Below, piece after piece: positions 47,851 to 60,540 of a DNA stretch of 64,000 nt. Under the pieces are notes generated by a model. The model was not told where the DNA came from, ran no database searches, and worked only from the letters and a program-made list of their open reading frames with translations. Both the position numbers and the translations under genes were made by a program. Origin of the DNA: Odiellus spinosus (Eukaryota; Arthropoda; Arachnida; Opiliones; Phalangiidae); the NCBI GenBank assembly GCA_963920705.1, contig OY987230.1, positions 11,557,320-11,621,319 on the forward strand. The letters run 5' to 3'. Position 1 is the first letter of the stretch. Each line of letters starts with the position of its first letter.

Positions 47851-48695
47851 GGACAATAGCGCATCTATATAAAAAATTTATCATTTTTTAAAGTTCGTAA
47901 TTTTTGACTGATAATAGCTAGTTTCGTAATAATTTCAACGTCTTTGTTATAGCTTTTAGGTACAACGCTCAAAATAGAAATACCTGTATTTTATATTCGT
48001 TAAAAATGTGATGCGATATGGATCTAATATTTATAATACCTGTAATTTATTTTTTATTTTCACGCTCCCTTTAACGCCAAGAGTGAAAGTTATGTAAAGT
48101 AGAGGGGGGATTTTTTTTATCTAAAAACGCGGTGGGAGGTTTTTCAATTTTGAATCCATTTATTTTAAATCTATTCCCATCCTTCCCTTTCATCTCTTCT
48201 CCCCTAGAAAACCTCGAGCAAATATGTTGTAACAAAATTTTAGGAAATAACATTTTAATTTAATAGTCATGATACGGTTTAAATAGAAATCCTAAAATAA
48301 GTTAACACCATGAATTCTTCATAAATCTCTACTTGGCAAGGAATTACCATAATTAATATTTTCAAATTTTCATTTATGAAGTATTGTTCGTGTGCCCATT
48401 GGAAATAGACAATTTTTTGAAACTTAATCTTCGTACTAGTCTGAAATTTTAATTTACCCGTTTATATTGTCATATCTTACACTTTAGATTTTAAATATGA
48501 AGTTTATTTAGAAATTTCTAATTGGGAAGACGCAGGAAACTGGATTAAAATAATGATTTTAGATATTTTTGATGTTCAATTTAACCAGAATATGTATTGA
48601 ATATATTGATTAAGACGTGCTTATCTAGCAATTATTTATACTTTATCACTAACATTAAGCTGAATATTAAGTTTCAATTTACTCCAAAAATGGGC

Positions 48696-49119
48696 TTAAA
48701 GGGAGAATGCAACATAATAACAAGTGATTTTGTTTCGATTCCTTACTGTTTAAATAGGCCTAATCCACTAGTGAAAAAATTTACGAACAAATATTAAACC
48801 AGAAATAAATTTAAAACTTACCCGGAAAATAGGCTTAGCGGGACTCATGGAGATCCTGATTTCCTCGCGTATAATTTCTAGCGACTAATCGAATGCGATC
48901 GTCTCGTGGGGATCTCGCGTGAACGACGGGCCTTTGCTCATTGGTCGCTAGACCTTACACTGAGGTAATTCAGGATTTCCATGAATCCCGCTAAGCCTAT
49001 TCTCTGGTTAAGTTTTAAATTTTATTTGTTTTGTAAACCTTTTATTGGTGGATTAGGCCTATTTAAACGATAAGGAATCGATAAAACACACTTGATATTT
49101 GATTGCATTCTCCCTTTAA
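48696..49119. mobile_element. Family A foldback MITE, copy 8
   Basis: TTAAAGGGAGAATGCAACAT to TTGCATTCTCCCTTTAA, TTAA at both ends. Its centre (TCTCGTGGGGATCTCGC, AACGACGGGCCTTTGCTCAT) matches copy 1, so copies 1 and 8 form one subfamily. Confidence 0.92.
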
Positions 49120-50000
49120 AGAACAAATCGAATCTATTTCCGAAATCATTATTCATATTCATTGAGTTTATCAGAAATATAAGCTTCAATTAAGAATTTA
49201 ATTTAATCTTTAATGGACCGGTACTTAACGATATTTAACGCGATATGGTACCTTAGTTTAAGAAATTATTATTATTTTGAGTTACTTCATTATTGCTCCG
49301 AAGCGCTGGTTTTTTGCCCCCTTTGAGCGTCAAAATTTTAAGGGTAGGAGATTACCTATATTTCTAAAATGGCTGCTCAATTATGCGCGATGACGGATTG
49401 ATCTCATCAGTGCCTTCTGTTGCCCCCCCCCCCCTTCCCCGTCCTTAACCTATCATCATAAAACGCCTTGTTGAAAGCCGCATATCCAACCAACTCTCGA
49501 CTCTTTTTACATTTTTTCCCGCGCGATTTTGAGATGGAGGCTGTAGCGCCGTTAGGCTTAAACTATTCTCATATTTTTATTTTTTGGTTATATTATACTC
49601 TAAGAAAGCCATGCCAGCAACAATGTTTTTGTTTTGAATTTTCCCCTTTATTTTTTCATCATCCTTATTTCTTTTGTAAATCGCTCGCGCCTCGCCATCA
49701 GGTTGCTTCCTTACAACCAAAACAAACCCATAACGCGTTTTTATCGTTCGCAAAAAACGTGGCTCGAATTTTTTCCTGATTTTTATATACGAGAGGGTTT
49801 TTGAATTTTGAATTCAGTCTGGGAAAGTTGTTTTGAAACTTCTGTTTAGATATTTTCATTCTTTCGCGCTTGAAAAGAAAAAAAGTCAGTGATAAAAGTG
49901 ACCAAAGAATTCATTAGAGAACTCGTGGACTGGCCAGCTTAAGGCTAAATATATATTCTTTGTGAAAAAGTAACAATCTTAAGCATAAAACTTAAAAGAC
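49120..50000. other. Non-coding DNA
   Basis: Includes a C-run at 49424. The plus-strand 103-codon frame at 49468-49779 is aromatic- and cysteine-rich with no recognised motif and no splice sites. Not called. Confidence 0.35.
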
Positions 50001-50001
50001 C

Positions 50002-50180
50002 TTACACGGAGGCAATTCAGGATCTCCATGAATCCCGATGAGCCTATTTTCCGGATAAGTTTTAAATTTATTTATAGTTTAATATCTGTTTTGTAAACTT
50101 TTTATTGGTGGATTAGGTCTATTTAAACGATAAGGAATCGATAAAAAAAAAACACTTATTTGGTTGCATTATCCCTTTAA
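50002..50180. mobile_element. Family A MITE, right half only (copy 9)
   Basis: CTTACACGGAGGCAATTCAG, CTCCATGAATCCCGATGAGC, then ATAAGGAATCGATAAAAA and GGTTGCATTATCCCTTTAA. The left arm is missing. It is closest to copy 8, 0.9 kb away. Confidence 0.85.
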
Positions 50181-51061
50181 GAATCTCGAATGTTGCAGAT
50201 TTTTTAATTAAAACAAAAACGATTAAATTTGGAGTCTCTAACATCTTAAAGACACGAAATTAATCTCGTTCTATTGAATGATGTAAAGGGTCATTGGATT
50301 TAGCGTATATAGTCAGAATCAGTTTTAGTTTAATACAAATATAGTCTAACCTTCTATTATTGTGACTTAACTTTGTTTTCGTACTCAAGACTTGCTCTGA
50401 ACTCGAAGCGTTCATTTTTTAACTAGCTATAAAAAATATATATAAATCATTTTGTTTAAAATGAGGTCAGGGAACGATAACATTAAATGATTTCGCGCGA
50501 AACAAGGAGCTGCTGGTGTTGAGTGGCTTTTATGGGAGCCTGGGAGAAAAGACATCGGCTTTGAAAGTTAAGAAAGAAATCACAGTTCACGCCTCAAAGA
50601 TTAAAAAAAAAATGAAAAAGAAAATAAAAAAGGGCAACTTCGAGCTAAAATGAAAAGAGAGGCGAGAAAGAGCTGTGAAATGTTTACTCGCAAACAACTT
50701 CCCTTATTATAAAATTCGCCTTAGAGACATAGCGGCGACCAATCAAATCTTATTACCACCTCGTCCCCCTCTTAGAGAAAACTAGATCAAGGCTGTTTAA
50801 TAAGCTTTCGTATCACGAAAACCAGGGATCGTTTTATCAGACTCTATAACACCAAGACGTTATCGAGAAAAAAATTATTTTGTTTTCTTTTCCCCTCATG
50901 TTAAGTTCGCACGATTTTCGAAATTCGAATTGTAACAGTATTTTTGATTGTTTTCTTAGGGTTAAGCAATAACAGATTTTGCTCGTGGTACTTAGTTAAA
51001 TATTAGTTTAGTTGTGGCCTAGTTTATTAGTTATTGGATATACTTTATATACATTTTAAAT

Positions 51062-51490
51062 TTAAAGTGAGGTTGCATAATATTTCTAGTTAATTTTTTC
51101 ATACTATTTAAAACACACATCATAATTTTATACTTCTATGTTGACGTGTTTTTATGAAACTTCAGAACATAAAATTCCAAAAATTATAATTAGATTTAAT
51201 TTTTTATCACTTTATGACGTAGAATGATTCTGAATCGTAATTAACGATAAGTTTCAAATAAAAGGCGGAACTTTCAGGTTTAAGTAATTTCACGAAAATA
51301 CCTCTTGAGGCTCAGAATAGCAACGTGACCATAGTGATGACGTGGTACTGCGGGAATTTTTGTTTTAAAATATTTTGAAAAAGGCTAAATATAAGGTTTT
51401 TTTACTGACATGGTTTTTTTTCTATAGCATTTCGGTTTTTAACAATTTTACGAAAATGCTACTCATTCCATTTGGTTCTCATGAAATATC
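51062..51490 (+). mobile_element. Family B MITE, diverged copy
   Basis: AAAGTGAGGTTGCATAATAT, ATGTTGACGTGTTTTTATGA, CACTTTATGACGTAGAATG, ACCATAGTGATGACGTGGTA and TTTTTAACAATTTTACGAAA in the same order as 20705-21122. The right end has decayed. Confidence 0.65.
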
Positions 51491-54400
51491 TTAAATTATT
51501 TCAACGACTTACCAGTAAGCTTACGATAGTTAAATGGTTACAGGATATTCAAATATCAACTGTGAATTTTAAAATGATATTTAATTTTGACTACATTACT
51601 ATAAAATTTATAAAACCGTATTTTTTATTAATCTATAGAATTTATATTTAATTATTCCATCTGGATAATAATTCTGTAAATAAGTTACAGAATTTATTGT
51701 ATTTTTATTCGCATAAATTAGCATTACTTCTTTAATCTAGTTTATCTTTTAACTCTGAAACTAGTGTTAAATCATTTCTTCATCCTGAGATAATAGATAA
51801 TAGACCCGTCCTTTTGCCCCGTGGTGGTAGCTTTCCGTTGAGCTCCAAAGCGCGAGGTTTAAAACACTTCTACAGGGGCCGGTAGGAAATATATGGGAAA
51901 GTTCTCTCCTAAATGTAGGCTTCTCTCTCAACTTCGGTGCGCTAGTACTAGGACATTTATACAGGCGTACATTAAATACAATATATATATTTTTAATTCG
52001 TTAATATTGTGTTTAAGACAATCTTATTACTCCCGAAACGACACGAAATTTTGAAAATAAATCATTTTAATTATAATTAAAATAATTATAGTATTAATTA
52101 AATCCACGGTTTATTAAGCGAACATTAAGGCGTAAAAAGAGCCTTCGTCCAACAACGTATATAAATCTTGTTGTTTGTCGCATTAATTTTCTAAGATTTA
52201 TAAGATCCAATTAAGGGTCGCCAACGCTAGCCGAGACGCATAATTAGTTTCGTAATGAGCTGGGCACACATTCTCTCCGGCGAGCCAGAGGACCGGAACA
52301 CATCTCTGCGTTTGCGAACCATCGATGAATAAAAGCATATACAGTGAAAGGGACAAAATCAGTACCATTATTATATTTAAAGGCCATGTCTTATTTAAAT
52401 TGTCGTTTTGGCTTTCCCAATATATTGAAATAAAACTCTCGGAAAGTGGCGAAACCAAATCCCTGGTCCTCGACTAAGACTAAAATCTCACCCCGTACCA
52501 TCCGCAAAATTATCATTATTTACTTTTTAGTAGTATTCTACGTCATTAAGCAAATATGGAATATTGGTTATTATTAAAATCCTAAAACTATTTTCTATAG
52601 ATCTTCGAAAAAATGTGACAACCTTATTTTATGCAATTAAAGTTAGCCACAGGATTTCAATTAATTTAAGATTAGCCGCCGACATTCATCCGATGATCAA
52701 AACAATAGAGTAGCGTGTTTTCTCCAATATTCTCCACTCTCCAATCAAAATGCTCCATAATCGTTAGAGAAGTAATAGTTCGGGTGCTAATACTACTCTT
52801 AGTCACGTTAACTCCCCTTAAACAATATTTTAAAAGTTTAATGTCTTGTTGACCAATAAACGTCATTTTATATTAGATTTGTCCTTTAGGAAACAAGTAG
52901 TCTCATAACTTCTACAAAATTAAACGACTCTACGCGAACTTTTTCCTGGACAAAGAATGGTGCTAGAAAATAACGAGAATTTTGTAAGAAAAAAAATGTG
53001 TCCATAATTAATTTGACGACTTATAGGCCTAATCCTCTTCTATAAGCCTGATTTCAGCATTACTTTTATCTCTTACGAGGCTCAGCATTGGTTATTCATT
53101 CGCCTCCAAATTCCGCTATAGTTTGCAAACAGAAGTATTTACTATAATTATAATCAAATGCAATGAAGCGATTAAAGGGGTATGGGGGGAAAACCCAGTA
53201 TAGATTTACTCACGAAACCATCCGTCTAGCTTTGTAAAACATTGTTTCAAGTACGTTGAACGAAGGAATACATACTTCAGATCATTCTTTTATAGTTTCT
53301 TAAGCTTTTATTTAACGTGTTTTACCGCGTTTTGATTAATAGAGTGGAGGCTACGTATGGTTGGGGTTCTAGTAACTAAACATGGGAAGCTTTGGCTTAT
53401 AGGTAGATGTACGTGTTTCCGACAGTAAGATGGAACCAAAAAAGTATAGAGCCTCAAAAATGATAACGCCTTTGCGAGCTGGTAATGGTAATAAGAATAT
53501 TAAATCTTGTTCTTGAGTAGCTATAAGTATTTGCGTTTCTCGCACCGTTGAGAGAAAATATGATCGAAGGAGGCACTCTTTAGGGAGTTTTAGGAAAATT
53601 TACTATCGTACACGCGTCGATAAAGGGATATTGAAATATGCACGGAAATATTTTTTTTAATCAAATATATATTTCGATCAATTGAAGAATTAAAAAATTA
53701 TATTAAAAACTAAACTCGAAGGACTACTTACTTCACTTAATCTATACTAGAATTATTACCTAATTGAATAATTATTTGGGATTACTAAAGGCGTTGGAAT
53801 TTGTGATTTTAAAGCTATTTTAGGGACTTCAATGTTAATTTCCCATAGAGAACTCTTAAAGATTATGGAAATTAAGCCAAAATTGACCGAATTTGGGATA
53901 GCGTCCGAATCTCTCTGAAATCAGTTACGTAATCGTGTAAACGGGGTACCAAACTAAATCCAAGTAAAGGCCATGGGTTATTCCTAATTGATAGATTTTC
54001 AAATGATCGAAATGGCTTATGGTTATTCTTTACCACAATTCATATCAGTCAATCATTTTAAAGTCGATCTATAATTAGACCTAAAGCTAATCGGGAAGAG
54101 AGTTACTATAGTAATGGCATCATAACCCTAACTTTTATACTCTATTGTCAATGGACAAACTGAATTGACCTTATAATTTTTGCTTTATCAATAACGGTCT
54201 AACCAGTTTTATATTTGTTTTAGCTTTTCATTCTCCCTTTAATTCTTGTTCGAAATAAAGTAGTTCCGGTTTTTCCCAGCACCCCTACCCCCGCGTATTT
54301 CCTGCTTTCCGTTATTTCCTCAACCTGTCACTTACGCTTGTCAAATGTTTGGCGGGAAAAGTTGGGTCCGCGCCTTTTTTTTCACTCTCGTGAGTCGTGT

Positions 54401-54498
54401 GCGTAAATTCTTTTATTCGAGGTACGAGGGGTTATAGTGACTAGTATGTAATCGATAAATAGTACTTTTTTTCCCGCGTGATTCCTAAGCCTTGGTTA

Positions 54499-54538
<40 letters not shown>

Positions 54539-55870
54539 GCGTTGTATTTCACTTTTTTTGGCGTTATTTTATTTTTTATTTATTTTTTCTACTCGGCGTG
54601 GGAGGTACGCAAAAAAATGTCGTTTTTACAGGGTTATAAAATATAATAAAGGCTCCAGGGAGGTTTTGTTTATCCGCCTTTTGTTGAACCTTAATATTGT
54701 TTTCTTTTTTTTCTTTTGCGAAAGCTCTTACTAATTTATCTCGTGCTCGTAAATTTTCGGGAGTTTTTTCTAGCGCGCGAGTGTCTTATCAGGCAAAAAA
54801 AAACGCTCTCCCAAAAAAGCGTGAAATTAGGTTTTATTTATGATACGTGTGGGTTTTCCTTTATATTTTATGAGCGTTTTTTTAACGTAATTAAATTAGG
54901 CGTTTTTTTGTAATAATATGGTTATTGACTATACCAGCATTCGATTCGTTTACAGTAAATTATTATAGAGAGAATGAAGCGTGTACAAGTGATTTTCTAA
55001 CAATTCCTTATCATTAAACGTATGGTCCATCGTGATTGGTCAAAATTTAAATCAACTTAAACTGAAAATTTCAGTCGAAAATACCGTTTTCGTCGGCAAT
55101 CGAAAAAGTTTTAAATTATTGCCATCCTTGTAATTTTACCAGAGCAAACGTAAATTACAAATACCATAACCATCCCATTGCGTATAAAACGACCTCAGTA
55201 TTTCCCGTTCTTTAAGCTTTTCTTGAACCTAAGTTAGTAAATAGCTAATGCGAACAGTTAAAACGACCCTCAGAAGTCATTTATTTCCACTATGTTTCGA
55301 GGTCGGAAAATTAATATTTTTAACATAATGACAGCTTTTTAAGTTTTAGAATTTTTGCTAGTGTCTCTCAAACTTGGTTTTCATAGAAAGCTTAATTACC
55401 TTTAACGATCGACGTATGAAATCTTCAAAATTTTAAACCTTGATATCAAGTTGCGATAAGTTGGGAGTTGGAGAGATCTTAAAGGCTTAGTCTGGGCTTT
55501 TTTAGTACTGGTTGTTCCTACTAGACGGCGATAATGTTTCGATTTCCTACGGTCAATAACTCGGGACTTATCCAGTTATTTAACAGGGATGTTTCAACTT
55601 AAAACTCTTATTTATATTTGTAGAACTATACCATAACCCTTAAAGTTAACTCTAACTAAAATTAAAATCAGTTAAAAGTCAGGAAAATTTAATTATCATA
55701 GATGGCGGTAGAGCGATTCAAAAGTTCAATATATCGACCGAAAACTGGCCTCGAGAAACATAAATTAAACCTACAGTTTTCCTGTTTTCGACTTTAAGTA
55801 ATTACAGAATTCGCGTGTCTCTCCCCGTAAACTGGTTTTTTCCACTTTCTAAAAATTAGGGTAACTTAAA
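51491..55870. other. Presumed intergenic DNA
   Basis: Family B right-end trace at about 52570-52640, isolated family A ends at 54229-54241 and 54964-55020, poly-T at 54502-54534. Minus-strand frames 52198-52458 and 52672-52866 have protein-like stretches (e.g. PVLWLAGENVCPAHYE) but no recognised domain or splice signals, and I do not call them. Confidence 0.4.
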
Positions 55871-55876
55871 ACTAAG

Positions 55877-55882
55877 AAAAAA
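55877..55882 (-). terminator. RNA polymerase III terminator of the tRNA gene
   Basis: Six consecutive T on the minus strand, 12 bases past the tRNA 3' end, the usual Pol III stop. Confidence 0.75.
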
Positions 55883-55894
55883 GTGACTTAATGT

Positions 55895-55978
55895 TGCCAG
55901 AAGTGAGGTTCGAACTCACGCCCTCTTTCGAGGATCAGAGCTTAAATCTGACGCCTTAGACCACTCGGCCATCCTGGC
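55895..55978 (-). tRNA. tRNA-Leu, anticodon UAA
   Basis: The 84-nt gene folds as a class II tRNA. The acceptor GCCAGGA pairs with TTCTGGC (one G-U), with discriminator A. The D arm is GCC-GAGTGGTCTAA-GGC. The anticodon stem TCAGA/TCTGA encloses TTTAAGC, giving anticodon TAA. A long variable arm (TCCTCGAAAGAGGGC region) is followed by T arm GTGAG-TTCGAAC-CTCAC. Internal Pol III boxes are intact (TGGCCGAGTGG and GTTCGAACCTC), there is no intron, and CCA is not encoded, as in eukaryotes. It decodes UUA leucine codons. It stands alone, with no other tRNA in the window, and looks functional. Confidence 0.95.
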
Positions 55979-56089
55979 ACGGCTTGTCTACGCTAACAGC
56001 GAGTTTGCCCAATTTTATACAATCTTTTCGGCTTCAGGAAAAGAGTTCTTGGGATCGAGATTGCGATCAATGCATTAAACAGGGTTGCC

Positions 56090-56655
56090 ACATGTCAGAC
56101 AGTCAGTTGAGACCTGCAATGAAACGATTTTCCAATCCCCAACATTTTAAAAACAGTCAATAACTGGGCATCGCATCAATTTAAAATGGTAATTCGTTAT
56201 AAACGAACCTTTTCGTAGTATCCGAATACTTTTATTAATATTAGAAAAAAGCATCGCGAATGTTAATCAAATTTCTCTCCAAATTGAAAAACAGTCACTA
56301 ATCGATTGCAATTAACAAGAGCAGTCCGAATAAAATGAATTAAAACTCTTTGTACGAATGGATGCGTTGGAATAATTGTTGTAAATGTGATTCGATCAAG
56401 ACCAGCAATGTAGACACCATTTTCCAATCCCCAACAATTGAAAAACAGCAACTAATTTGATTGGTATTAACCAATAATGAAGTAGCACTAATTAAAACTC
56501 CTTTCAAGTTTCAACTAATGGGTGCGTTGTAATAATTGTTGTAAATGTAAGACCAGCAATGTAGGAACCCTTTTCCAATCCCCAAAAATTGAAAAACAGT
56601 AACTAATTGATTGGAATTAACCAAAGAAGGAAGTAGTACTAATTAAAATCTTCCC
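56090..56655 (+). repeat. About 150-bp tandem repeat, four monomers
   Basis: AATTGAAAAACAG-type words recur at 56148, 56286, 56440 and 56591 (spacing 138, 154 and 151). Each is preceded by TTTTCCAATCCCCAA and followed by TAACTAATTGATTGGAATTAACCAA-like sequence and GGTGCGTTGTAATAATTGTT. It is the reverse complement of the repeat at 3991-4274. Confidence 0.85.
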
Positions 56656-57118
56656 TTTACTTGTCCTTTAAGGAGCATCCACAATTGCTGCGTAAAACGT
56701 TCAATATTGTAAAATTATCTTTTGATCTCGTCTTCTTACGTCAAATTTCAATCCCGTTAATCTTATCGCCTGGGCCAATTAACGCGAGGAGAGGTCCTTG
56801 AAAATAAATTGAAGCGTGTGGGAAATGTTTTTCCAGACACTTATCAGTTATGAGCGGGGCTGGACGGGGTGATGCTAATATCAGTTTCTTATCGTTATTA
56901 GCTCTGGGCAAGTCGCAAACACCACTCTGGAAATTAATATATACATATTAAAGAGATGGTGAAACGTCAACAAATAAGTTTGTTTTCATTATTGATATTT
57001 TTTAGTGATGTCAAACGTTTCCCATTATTTGATAATTTGTTGATACGAATTTCAATTATCCAATGAAATTAACGTCCACTAATTTCATTTTAAGATTTAA
57101 AATTCATTAAAATATAGT

Positions 57119-57390
57119 CTCAATTATCAACTAATTTTAATCCTAATTATCAACCAATTTTAATCCCAATTATCAACTAATTTTAATCTCAATTATCAAC
57201 TAATTTTAATCTCAATTATCAACTAATAATAGACTCAACTATTAATTTTAATCTCAATTATCAACGAATTTTAAAATTAATTATCAACGAATTTTAAAAT
57301 CAATTATCAACGAATTTTAAAATCAATAATCAACGAATTTTAAAATCAATTATCAACGAATTTTAAAATCAATTATCAATGAAGTTAAAA
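57119..57390. repeat. 23-bp minisatellite, about twelve copies
   Basis: AATTATCAACTAATTTTAAT + CTC units change midway to AATTATCAACGAATTTTAAA + ATC units, giving two homogenised blocks. Extremely AT-rich. Confidence 0.9.
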
Positions 57391-58372
57391 TCAAATTTTT
57401 ACTGTTGCGGTAATTATTTCTATGACATATGTATATATTTTTTGAATTGTTTTTAACGATATTTCTGAATATGTTACTCTATTTCCATTTTGAGTTCATG
57501 GAAAATCTTTAACAGCCTCAATTTAACATGAATATGTATGAAATCATCATGCAAAATCACTGATTTCATTCTCCCTTTAAAAATTTAAAGTTACTGATAC
57601 GTTTTTCGTTATTATATGCAAAATAATTTAGTATATAATGAATTAGGATAAACACGTTCGTGTTTATCCCTTTATCTAAACTCGAATTTCATCAGAAACC
57701 GTAATGTCTTTTCCAATGGACCCGCGGCGCTTGATAACTGAAATCGTCGTCGTCGTCGTTTCCCTCTTCCCACCGTCCACTGAATTCGAATTAATACAGA
57801 CAAAGGTACTTTTGAAAAAATTTGATAAGACTTCGTTCGGGTACAAGAGTATCTCTAGTTAAACACAGATTTCAATAATGAAATGTTGATTAAGTATATG
57901 AAGTAATAGAAAGTAAGGTGCCTGAATGGGTAACAAAAGGGTGAGATCTTAAGCTTAGCCGAGCTTTACTAATTGCTTCAAAATGATAAACAAAATTTTA
58001 TTTCTTAAACAGTAGAATGATAATGAATATCCATAGAATTCGAGTTAATAGAGAGACAGATGGCTGTATGGGTGATGAAAAGGGTAAAACATATAACTAG
58101 CCGAGCTTTATTAATTGGCTTTAAATTGATAAACAAAAATTGATTTTATTAAACAGTTGATAAGCTTTTTTTATCGTTAACGGAAAATTGCATTTATTGG
58201 GTTCTTTTACTAGGGTAGCCCTCTTCAGCCGTCTAATTTTGACTATTATGTCATATCATGAGTATCCCATGATATTCACCCTAATTCACCGTAATTAAAA
58301 AATCATTTGATTTTTTAACTTTAATAATACATCTCTTCTCGGCCTATATAAACGAGATTAGCAGATTCAGTA
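57391..58372. other. Non-coding DNA before the macrosatellite
   Basis: Family B end near 57503 (AACAGCCTCAATTTAA), an isolated family A end at 57565 and a (GTC)5 run at 57746. At 57716 a plus-strand ATG opens 53 codons starting MDPRRLITEIVVVVSLF across the GTC run. I see no supporting evidence for a gene. A 90-bp duplication (CCGAGCTTTACTAATTG, CCGAGCTTTATTAATTG) lies at about 57958-58140. Confidence 0.4.
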
Positions 58373-58840
58373 CTCAAAGATGCACCGTCTTTGATTGTTT
58401 AGGCAATCGTTTCTCACCTATATTTCGGTGATAAGAGACCTATTTCTCACGATCTTTTGGGTAGAGTACTCGAATAAAGCGAGGCGACTGAATGTAAATC
58501 GCATTACCTAGAAATGTGGCCCATTTAATATATTAAGTCACTGTAAAAACATTTCACAATGAGAGTTCTAGGGATTAAATATCACTTGAGTTGGACTTCA
58601 TATCCTGCCAAGTGCTCGATTACACATGAAATTTATAGTTTAACGTTCTCAATCTCTACTTTATTTTTTAAAATACTTGAGTTTTGCGACTAGGATGTGC
58701 TTTAGATCCAATAGCTTCGTCATTACTACTGCGTAATAATGTTGCTATTAAGTAGTTGGCCAATTATTGAAGTCTGTATCTAAAGCACGTCTAACTTAAG
58801 TATAATAAAAAATAAAGATTTAGAATGTTAAATAGGATAT
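58373..58840. repeat. Macrosatellite spacer, copy 1 (468 bp)
   Basis: Starts ACTCAAAGATGCACCGT and joins directly to CTTTGATTGTTTAGGC, lacking 67 bp present in the other spacers. The rest matches spacers 2 and 3 with a handful of substitutions, down to AATGTTAAATAGGATAT at the array junction. Its left edge is the boundary of the whole macrosatellite. Confidence 0.93.
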
Positions 58841-60005
58841 ACACTTGAAACCAACGACACTTGAAACAAACGACACTTGAAACCAACGGCACTTGAGACA
58901 AACGACACTTGAAACAAACGACACTTGAAACAAACGACACTTGAAACCAACGACAGTTGAAACAAACGACACTTGAAACAAACGACACTTGAAACCTACG
59001 ACACTTGAAACCAACGACACTTGAAACAAACGACACTTGAAACCAACGACACTTGAAACCAACGACACTTGAAACCAACGACACTTGAAACAAACGACAC
59101 TTGAAACCAACGACACTTGAAACCAACGCCGTTGAAACCAACGACACTTGAAACCAACGACACTTGAAACCAACGACACTTGAAACCAACGACACTTGAA
59201 ACCAACGACACTTGAAACCAACGACACTTGAAACCAACGACACTTGAAACCAACGACACTTGAAACCAACGACACTTGAAACCAACGACACTTTAAACCA
59301 ACGACACTTGAAACCAACGACACTTGAAACCAACGACACTTGAAACCAACGACACTTGAAACAAACGACACTTGAAACAAACGACACTTGAAACCAACGA
59401 CAGTTGAAACAAACGACTCTTGAAACCAACGACACTAGAAACAAACGACACTTGAAACCAACGACACTTGAAACAAACGACACATGAAACAAACGACATT
59501 TGAAACCAACGACACTTGAAACCAACGACACTTGAAACAAACGATTCTTGAAACCAACGACACTTGAAACCAACGACACTTGAAACCAACGACACTTGAA
59601 ACCAACGACACTTGAAACCAACGACACTTGAAACCAACGACACTTGAAACCAACGACACTTGAAACCAACGACACTTGAAACCAACGACACTTGAAACCA
59701 ACGACACTTGAAACCAACGACACTAGAAACCAACGACACTTGAAACCAACGACACTTGAAACCAACGACACTTGAAACCAACGACACTTGAAACCAACGA
59801 CACTTGAAACTAACGACACTTGAAACAAACGACACTTGAAACCAACGACACTTGAGACCAACGACACTTGAGACAAACGACACTTGAAACAAACGACACT
59901 TGAAACCAACGACAGTTGAAACAAACGACACTTGAAACAAACGACACTTGAAACCTACGACACTTGAAACCAACGACACTTGAAACCAACGACACTTGAA
60001 ACAAA
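58841..60005. repeat. 16-bp minisatellite array 1 (about 73 units)
   Basis: Unit ACACTTGAAACCAACG, with recurrent variants at the C-C-A positions (CAAACG, CCTACG, CTAACG) and rare ones such as ACAGTTGAAAC, ACACTAGAAAC and GATTCTTG. One unit has lost bases (CCAACGCCGTTGAAACC near 59127), shifting phase. The minus strand is open in all frames with the 16-residue repeat VSLVSSVVGFKCRWFQ. ORFs of up to 377 codons here are by-products. Confidence 0.97.
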
Positions 60006-60540
60006 CTCACAGATGCACCGTACCAATGGGTGGTTTACGTTAGCTTTTAAAATTGTGGCGAACCCTCTCGTTTGTGCAATGGTGACGTCTTTGATTGTTT
60101 AGGCAATCGTTTCTCACCTATATTTCGGTGATAAGAGACCTATTTCTCACGATCTTTTGGGTAGAGTACTCGAATAAAGCGAGGCGATTGAATGTAAATC
60201 GCATTACCTAGAAATGTGGCCAATTTAATATATTAAGTCACTGTAAAAACATTTCACAATGAGAGTTCTAGGGATTAAATATCACTTGAGTTGGACTTCA
60301 TATCCTGCCAAGTGCTCGATTACACATGAAATTTATAGTTTAACGTTTTCAATCTCTACTTTATTTTTTAAAATACTTGAGTTTTGCGACTAGGATGTGC
60401 TTTAGATCCAATAGCTTCGTCATTACTACTACGTAATAATGTTGCTATTAAGTAGTTGGCCAATTATTGAAGTCTGTATCTAAAGTACGTCTAACTTAAG
60501 TATAATAAAAAATAAAGATTTAGAATGTTAAATAGGATAT
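60006..60540. repeat. Macrosatellite spacer, copy 2 (535 bp)
   Basis: CTCACAGATGCACCGTACCA to TTAAATAGGATAT. Contains a hairpin GATTG-TTTAGG-CAATC, a second TCTCACC...GGTGATAAGAGA stem, CCAAT-like TTGGCCAA and several AATAAA words. No ORF of note. Confidence 0.95.

Noticed and set aside
52198-52866. Two minus-strand frames (86 and 64 codons) with protein-like stretches
   Set aside because: No splice sites, domain or second copy; left as description only. A protein search would decide.
54492-54913. 80- and 65-codon plus-strand frames
   Set aside because: The first is mostly phenylalanine from a poly-T run. The second overlaps its end and is low-complexity.
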